A stretch of 64,000 bases of DNA from positions 64,099,097-64,163,096 of the forward strand of contig NC_084836.1 in assembly GCF_033115175.1 (NCBI RefSeq). The letters are read 5' to 3'. The notes beneath the pieces are model-generated. The model saw nothing but the letters and a program-made list of their open reading frames with translations, searched no databases and was not told where the DNA came from. Positions 45,501 through 54,970 of this stretch are shown in pieces; position 1 is the stretch's first letter, and every line of letters starts with the position of its first letter. This DNA comes from Lepus europaeus. Lineage: Eukaryota > Chordata > Mammalia > Lagomorpha > Leporidae. A program made the translations under genes and the position numbers.

Positions 45501-48500
45501 GGCTTTTTATTTTATTGTTATTATTTTTTAAATATTTATTTTATTAGAAAGGCAGAGTTACAGAGAGGGAAGCAGAAACAGAGAGATATTCCATCCACTG
45601 GTTTATTCCCCAAATGGCCTCAGTGGCCAGAGGTGGGTCTGGCTGGAGCCAGGAACTTCATCCATGTCTCCCCTGTGGGTTCCGGGGCCCAAGTACTTGG
45701 ACCATCTTCTGCTGCTTTCCCAGGCATATTAGCAGGGAGCTGGATTGGAAGTGGAGCAGCTGGGACTCGAACTGGTACCCATATCAGATGCTGGCACTGC
45801 AGGTGGTGGCTTTACCTGCTACACCACAATGCCAACCCCAACACAGGCTTTTTATATGGATAAGCATCTGTCACTCCAGTCATTAATTCTCCTTGGATTT
45901 AGCCCAGGATAGGTCAATGGTTTAAGCAACTTGAAAGCAACTCAGTAACAAGTAAGTTTATAGCAATGTTTCTGCCTTCATCAATTGCCCAAATGGTATT
46001 TTTGCATCCAATATTGGATTCAACAAATATTTACTAAGCAATTTCTAAGTGTTGGAATCTAAGAACAGTGAGTTGTCAGTTGTTACTGATAATTATCTAA
46101 CTCAGCATCTTAGATTCAATAACTATTTATTTCACACCTAGTCTGCATGCAGTACTTATGTTCTTTATTTTGGATAAATCCAGATGGGTTTTATGGTAAA
46201 TATGTTTAAGCTGTTGACTGCATTGTATATTCAAGAGTTTGAAGGAGCTGAGGAATCTTTAAATCTCCCTATTGCTGGCAGTTAGATCTTATACTAGCAC
46301 CCAAAAGATGCTCTGTAGCAGTAGAATCAAATAGCACTTTTTGCAGTGACGGGAATGTTACGTATTTCCACTGCCCATTATGATAGTCACTAGCCACATG
46401 TGGCTTCTGAGCATTTGACATGTGCCTGGTGTGACTGAGAAATTTTTAATTTTGCTTTCACTTAAATAGCCAGAATGGGCTGGTGGCTATTGTATGGTGC
46501 AGATATGTGGTCTGTTAGCCCTTTTTTACTCAAATAATATTAACCTACTGTTAACATCCAATGCCTAATATTGTTTCAGCCATTCTAGCTCTAACATAAT
46601 ACCAAAACTGTGGCTGGCATTGTGGTGTAGCAGGTTGAGTTCACCATTTGCAATACCAGCATCCCATATGGTCAAAGATTCAAGTCCCATCTGCTTCACT
46701 GCTGCTCCAGTTCCCAGCTAATGTGCCTGAGAAAGCATGGAAGACGGCCCAAGTACTTAGACCCTGCCACCCACACAGAAGAACCAGAATGAGGCTCCTG
46801 GCTTCAGCCTGATCCAGCTGTTTGGGGAGTGAACCAGTAGATGGGATGTTCACTGCCCCTGTTTGCCTTGGTCACTGCCTTTCAAATAAATATTTTTTTA
46901 AAAGTTCAGAACACAGAATTAAGATCCTAAGTAAGAGTTTTCAGAATCATCTTCCCCTCAACCCCATCCCTCCAAAAAACCACAAACTTAGAAGGAATGA
47001 CCTCAGATTTCTAAATAACAGAGAAAATGCTAATTTGTTAAAAGTAGTTGTCATTCAAGAGGACAGAAGTCAGAATTAGGGCAAGTGGCTGCTACTATTT
47101 GCATTATGCACCTGTTAGCACTAAATTTATTATGTATGTGTTTGAAAGCAGAGCAACAGAGAAAGCTTTCTGTCCTCTGGTTCACTCCCCAAATGACTGC
47201 AACAACCAAGGCTGGGCCAGGCTGAAGCCAGGAGCCAGAAGTTCACTCCAGGTCTCCCACATGGTGGCAGGGGCCCAAGTACTTGGGCAGTCCTCTACTG
47301 CTTCCCCAGGTGCATTAGCAGGGAGCTAGATGGGAAGTATGGCATCCAGGACTCAAACTGGCCCTCCAATATAGGATGCCACGTTGCAGGTGGCTGCTTA
47401 ACCCACTGTGCCACAATGCCAGCCCCTATTTTATTCTTTGTAATAGTATGTATTTATTACTTTAGCACAGCTTTTCAAACTGAATATTATCTTTGTGAAC
47501 ATCTTTTTGTTTTACTCAAAGTTTTTAAGGAGGCAAGTTTGGCTTCTTACAAGGAAAAACTTTTTAGTAAATACAACTGCAGGAATAAACTGAATGGCCT
47601 GTCATTTCAAGTATTCATAAATAGGCGACTCGCTGCTAGTCTGCGATGTTTTAGAACTGATGGACGTTGGAATAGGTGATACGTAAATTCCTTATTATCT
47701 GTTTAGTGCCTATGATTTTAAGCCTTTGCCCTTTTTCACAATAGTTCTGTTTGCTCTTTCCTTTCTATTCTTAAATCCTTAATGTTCTCCAACCTCCACT
47801 CTGTTCTAATTGTGCCGTTTTCTAAACCCAACTCATAATCCACCTTAGTCAATATGGATGGATTCTTTGGATGCCTACAATTACCCCTATGCCTGTTTGG
47901 CCTTTAATACATATATTGATTTTATAGATAGATTTTGTTTTTCCAGCTTATTTTTTAAAAAATACTTAAAACCCAAGTTCTATGCAATATGCTTTTTTAT
48001 ACCTTTTTTTTTTTTTTATTCAGAGTTAGACAGTGAGAGAGAGACAGAGAGAAAGGTCCTCCCTTCCATTGGTTCACCCCCCAAATGGCCGCTACAGCCA
48101 GTGCGCTACGCCGATCCGAAGCCAGGAGCCAGGTACCTCCTCCTAGTCTCCCAGGCGGGTGCAGGGCCCAAGCACCTGGGCCATCCTCCACCACCCTCCC
48201 GGCCACAGCAGAGAGCCAGACTGGAAGAGGAGCAACTGGGACAGAATCCAGTGCCCCAACCAGGACTAGAACCCGGGGTGCCGGCGCTGCAGGCGGAGGA
48301 TTAGCCAAGTGAGCTGCGGCACTGGCCAATATGCCATATGCTTTTTTAAAATTTAGAAAATGGGACCAGTGTTGTGTCATGGTGGGTAAAACCACAACCT
48401 TCAATGTTGGCATTCCATATGGATGCCAGTTCGTGTTCAGCTGCTTCACTTCCAATCCAGCTCCCTGCTGATGGCCTGCAAAATAGCAGAAGATGGACCA

Positions 48501-51500
48501 GATACTTGGGCCCCTGCCACCCAAGTGGGAGACCCAAATGAAGCTTCTGGGTTCAGCTTGGCACAGTCCCAGCTGTTGTGGCAATCTGGGGAGTGAACCA
48601 ATGGATGGAAGATCTCGCTATCTCTCCCTCTCTCTCCATAACTCTGCCTTTCAAATAAATATATCTTTTTTTTTTTTTTTTTTTTTTTTTGACAGGCAGA
48701 GTGGATAGTGAGAGAGAGACAGAGAGAAAGGTCTTCCTTTGCCGTTGGTTCACCCTCCAATGGCCGCCATGGCCAGCGCGCTGCGGCTGGCGCACCGCAC
48801 TGATCTGATGACAGGAGCCAGGTGCTTATCCTGGTCTCCCATGGGGTGCAGGGCCCAAGGATTTGGGCCATCCTCCACTGCACTCCCTGGCCACAGCAGA
48901 GAGCTGGCCTGGAAGAGGGGCAACCAGGACAGAATCCAGTGCCCCAACCAGGACTAGAACCCGGTGTGCCGGCGCCGCAAGGCAGAGGATTAGCCTAGTG
49001 AGCCGCGGCGCCGGCCTCAAATAAATATATCTTTAAATATATATATATATATACACATATATATATGTACTTAGCATAGTACTTAATATATAATATGTGG
49101 GCAGAAAATATTGGTTTAAATAATTATTGACTGTTATATCTTCCAAGTGGTAAAAAATATAAACCTCATCCAACTGGCTTAGAATCTTGAATTAAAAGCT
49201 CAAGTACCATATAGCTGATCCCAAAATAAGCTGTTTCTTTGATATAAATTTATTCATTACATATAAAGTTAGAACAAAATTGTAATATACTATCATAATT
49301 GCCACAGCTCAGATATTCATCCTTAAATATTGTTGTCAAGATTGTTTTTCCAATCCCAAGTAAACCCTGTAATTTTTTTAAGATTTTATTTATTTGAGAG
49401 GCAGAGGGAGAGAGATCTTCCATCCACTGGTTCACTCCCCCAGTGGCTGCAATGGCTGGAGGTGGGCCAATCCGAAGCCAAGAGTTTCTTCCGGATCTCC
49501 CATGTGAGTGCAGGGGCCCAAGCACTTGGGCAATCTTCCACTGCTTTCCCAGGCCATTAACAGAGAGCTAGATCAGAAGTCGAGCAGTCAGGCTTCAAAC
49601 TGGTGCCCATTTGGGATGTCGGCACCTCAGGCTGTGGCTTTACCTGCTATACCACAGTGTCAGCCCCAACCCTATAATATTTACTAAATTTTTTAAGAGT
49701 ATAACTTTTTTGAAGACTTATTTATTTATTTAAAAGTCAGTTGAAGAGAGAGGGGAAGAGATAAGAGGTCTTCCATTCCCTGGTTCACTTCCCAAGTAGC
49801 TGCAATGGCCAGGGCTGATCCAGGCTGAAGCCAGGAACTTCATCAGGGTCTCATGTGGATGGCAGGGTCTCAAGTACTTGGGCCATCTTCTACTATTCTT
49901 AGGCCATTAGCAGGGAGCTGGATCAGAAATGGAACACCTGGGACATGAACTGCTACCCATATGAGATGTCAGCATCACAGGCTGTGCTTTTACCTACAAT
50001 GCCACACTAGCCCTGAAGAGTATAATGTTTTCACTCTTTTTAATGAACTATTAAGAGGACTTTTAATTCCACATAGACACACATACTGCTAAAACAGACT
50101 ATCAGGCTAAAGCCCTTCTCAACCAGATTCTTCCCCTGTTTGGTATTAATTATAGATTGTATAATGAAATGGATGAAAAATATTTTATATTCAAATTTTT
50201 GTTGTGTATTTTTTTTTTCAATTTTTTTGGCCTATTTTTATTTGAAAACTATAGAGAGGGAGACAGAGAGATCTCCCATCCACTGGTTCACTCCCCAAAT
50301 TCCCACAACAGCCAGGGCTGGACCAGGCCGAAACCAGGAGCACAGAACTCAATCCAAAGTCTTCCAGGTGGGTGACAGGGACCCAAGTACTTGAACCAAC
50401 ATCTGCTGTCTCCCAGGGTGCACAGCAGCAGGAAGCTGGAGCAGAAACATCATAACTGGGACTCAAAAATACTGATACAGGATGTGGGTATCCCAACCAG
50501 CCATGTAACCACTGTGCCATGCTGAGTGCATCTTAAACATTATTTTATGAATCAGGTAAGACATACACCCAATGCAGTGCATTTATCACCATTCTGAAGT
50601 TTAATTTTGTTAGTAAAAAGCTATTTATTGGGGGTTGGCATTGTGGCACAGAGGGTAAAGCTACCTGTGATACCAGTGTCCCATATGGATGCCAATTCAA
50701 GTCCCAGTTGTTCCACTTCTGGTCCAGCTCTCTGCTAATGTGCCAGGGAAAAAAAGTAGAGGATGGCTCAAGTACCTGGGCCCCTGCCATCTGTGTGGGA
50801 GAACCAGATGAAGCTCCTGGCTCCTGGCTAAGCCTGGCCCAGCGTTAGCTGTTTCAGCCATCTGGGGAGTAAACCTGTGGATGGAAGATCTCTGTGTCTC
50901 CCTATCCTTCTGTAACTCTGACTTTCAAAGAAATAAATAAATCTTTTTTTTTTTTTAAGCTACTTCTTATTAAAGCCAGAGTTTCTAAAGAAGGGCATGG
51001 TAGGGCATGCATTTGGCAGAACAGTTAGAGTGCCACTTGGGATTCCTGCGTCCTGTGTCAGAATGCCTGGCTCCAGATCCCAGCTGCCCATCCTGAGAGG
51101 CAGCAGGTAATGCCTCCAGTACTCGGGTCCCTGCCACACACCTGGAAGACTTGGATTAAGCTCCTGGCTCTTGACTTAGCTCTAGCTGTTTGGGGCATTT
51201 GGAAAGTAGACTGGCAGATAGAAGGTATCTGTCTCTATTTTAAAAAAAAAGTTGGAGTGGGGGATGTTGAGTGGGGCTTAATAGAGTATGTTGATCTGAT
51301 ACCAGAAAGTATGACTACCAGAGTAAACGTGTGGTTTTAGATGCTACAGAGCAGCCCTGTTCAACACAGTGACCACATATGTGCCTACTAAGCACTTGAA
51401 ATATGGCCAGAATAACTAAGGAACTAAAGTTTTTCCTAATTAATTTCAATTAGATTTAAAAGCTAAGGATAGAGAGCCAGCACTGTGGCGCAGTGGGTTA

Positions 51501-54500
51501 ATGCCCTGGCCTGAAGCACCGGCATCCCATATGGGCGCAAGTTCAAGACACGGATGCTCCACTTCCAATCCAGTTCTCTGCTATGGCCTCGGAAAGCAGT
51601 GGAAGATGGTCCAAGTCCTTGGGCCCCTGCACCCATGTAGGAGACCCAGAGGAAGCTCCTGGCTCCTGACTTTGGATCAGCACAGCTCTGGCTGTTGCGG
51701 CCAACTGGGGAGTGAACCATCGAATGGAAGACCATTCTCTCTCTGCCTCTGCTCTCTCTGTGTAACTCTGACTTTCAAGTAAATAAATAAATCTATAAAA
51801 AAAAAAAAAAACTAAGGATGAGCATTTGACACGGCACTTAAAACACCACTTGGAACACCTGTGTCCCACACTGGAGTGCCTAGCTCGAGTCCCAGCTCTG
51901 CTCCTGGTCCAGCTTCCTGCTAATGCAGGCCCTGGGAGGCAGCAGGGGTGCCTCAAGTACTTAGGTCCCTGCTGCCCATGTGGGAGACCTGAATGGAATT
52001 CCTCGCTCCTGGCTTTGATCTGTTACAGCCATCTGGGGAGTGACCCCGTGGACAGAATACTTCTATGTCTCCTTTTCTGTTGCTCTGCCTTTTAAATAAG
52101 TAAATTAAATAAAAGAAAGATTCCCACATCTAGGTCCCTGAGTTCAGTACTCTGACTTCTTACTCTACCTTCCTGCTAATGCAGACCCTGGGAAGCAGCA
52201 ATGATGGCTCAAGTGATTGGGTCCCTGCCACTCACAGGGGAGACGTAGGATCCACTCCTGGATCCTAGCTTTGGCCTGGCCCAGCCGCAGCCATTGCCAG
52301 CACTGTAGGAGTAAACCAGCAGATAGAAAGGGTAAATCAGTGGATGGGAGCACTGTCTCTTTCTCTCTGTTGAAATAATATTTTAGATATAATGGGTTAA
52401 ATACCTTATTAGAATGAATTTTGCATTTAATATGACTATTAAACTTTCAAATTATTTATGGTTTTCTCATATTTCTATGGGGTGGCACTATTTTACACAA
52501 TTCTTACAAGAAAGTCAAAGTTACATTTTCCTTTTATTCTTGCTGCTAACATGCTATGATAATATGCTTTCTTCATTCAGATTATAAGAAGACCAGTCTG
52601 GCACCTTATGTCAAAGTTTTTGAACAGTTTCTTGAAAACCTCGATAAATCCCGAAAAGGAGAACTCCTCAAGAAGAGTGGTAAGACTCTATGCCTCTCCC
52701 ATTTATTTAGTTAAGTCTTAATGTAGTAGTTTAAAGCACCCAACAAATGAGAGATATCTGAACTCTAGTTTTTGCCTACCTCCCAAAATGTACTATTTTA
52801 CCAGCTTTAATGTTTTTAAGTTTTTATTTATTTATTTTAGAGACAGATAGAAAGATCTTCTGCCTGCTGGTTCATACCCCAGATACCTGCAACAGCCAGG
52901 GCTGGGCTGGGACCACAGCCAGGAGCTAGAGTGTCAACCCAGGGCTCCCACGTGGGTGACAGGAACCCAGTTACTCGAGAGTCATCACCACTGCCTCCAA
53001 GGGTTTAACATATATCTATTGAACACATTTTCTCTGTCAAGATACTATGACAAGCAAGGATGGATTATACAAAAATGAACTCCATACAGTGGAAAAGGGT
53101 GGTATGTGAACTCCTCTCAGTGAGCTGCTGTTGGAAATTCTAATCCCCAGTGCCTTGAAATCTGAGTAGGATTTCCCTAAGCAGAGATTTGGTGAGATAA
53201 GGCTACTGCATACAGAAAGGAGAAGAGCTGTTCATTCTTCTCTCTCTTTTTTTTTTTAAGATTTATTTATTTATTTGAAAGGCAGAGTTACAGGGGCTGG
53301 GGAGGGAGGGAGGCAGAGAGAAATCTTCCATCTGCTGGTTCACTTCCCAAATAGCCACAACAGCCAGGGCTGAGCCAAGCTGAAGCCAAGAGCACAGATC
53401 TTCATCCAGGTCTCCCATGTGAGTGCAGGGTCCCAAGGACTTAGGCCATCTTCTGCTGCTTTCCCAGACACATTAGCAGAGAGCTGGATTGGAAGTAGAG
53501 CAGCTGGGAACTGAGCCAGCACCAATATGGGATGCTAGCATTGCAGACATCAGCTTAACCCATTACGCCACGACGCCGGCTCCTAGCTGTTCATTCTTGA
53601 TGGAGCAGCAAGAGCAAAGGCATAGAGGCAGAAAAACATCCTATCACTCTGGAGGTAATCAAATCTATCATGTAGTAGAGCTAACCTGGAAAAAATTATG
53701 TCAGGATGTGAGGAGGTATAAATCTGAAGAAGCAGGCTGAAGCCAAAGTGTGGTTGACCTTGAATTACTCCATACTTGGGAGTTCAGGCTTCATTCACTG
53801 GGAACAGGAAAGCCATTAGAGGTTGTGCAGGGAGTACCTTGATGTGTAGGTTTATGTAGAAAGAAAAATCTGGGGGAAAACAGGATGGAAAAGAACCTAA
53901 GAGGCCAGTTGGGCTATTGCCATTAGGACATTTAGAATTGCAGTCTCCAGGTCGGCGCCATGGCTTAACAGGCTAATCCTCCACCTTGCGGCGCCGGCAC
54001 ACCAGGTTCTAGTCCCAGTCTGGGAGCCAGATTCTATCCTGGTTGCCCCTCTTCCAGGCCAGCTCTCTGCTATGGCCTGGGAAGGCAGTGGAGGATGGCC
54101 CAAGTCCTTGGGCCCTGCACCCGCATGGGAGACTGGGAGAAGCGCCTGGCTCCTGGCGCTGGATCAGTGAGATGCGCCGGCCGCGGCGGCCATTGGAGGG
54201 TGAACCAACGGCAAAAAGGAAGACCTTTCTCTCTGTCTCTCTCTCTCACTATCCACTCTGCCTGTCCAAAAAAAAAAAGAATTGCAGTCTCCAAAAGATA
54301 CAAATACTGGAACCATCTTTGACACTTGGTAATGATTTAGAAGTGGAAAGGTGTGGGTACTGGGGCCAACGCTGTGGCGTAGCGGGTGAAGCCGCTGCCT
54401 GCAATGCCAGCATCCCAGCTGCTCCTCTTCTGATCCAGCTCTTTGCTATGGCCTGGGAAAGCAGTAAAAGAGGACCCAAGTCCTTGGGCCCCTGCACCTG

Positions 54501-54939
54501 CATGGAGACCCGGAAGAAGCTCCTGGCTCGTAGCTTCTGATTGGCACAGCTCCAGCTGTTATAGCCATCTGGGGAGTGAACCAGCAGATGGAAGACCTCT
54601 CTCTCTCTTCTTCTCTGTAACTCTGCCTTTCAAATAAATAAATAATTTATAAAAAGGGAGGAAGAAAGAGGTGTAGGTATTGTGGTACAGCAGGTTAAGC
54701 CTCAGATCGGGATGCTGGTAACCCTATGGGAGTGCCTGGGTGTGAGTCCCAACTCGGCTTCCAATCTAACTTCTTGCCAATGCACACCTTTGAAGGCAGC
54801 AGATGATGGCTCAGGTAGTTGGGTCCCAGCTACCCATGTAGGAGACCCAGATGGAATTCCAGGCTCCTGGCTTTGGCCTAGTCCAGCCCTGGTTGTTGTA
54901 AGCATTTGGGAGTGAACCAGCAAATGGAAAATCAATCAG

Positions 54940-54970
<31 letters not shown>

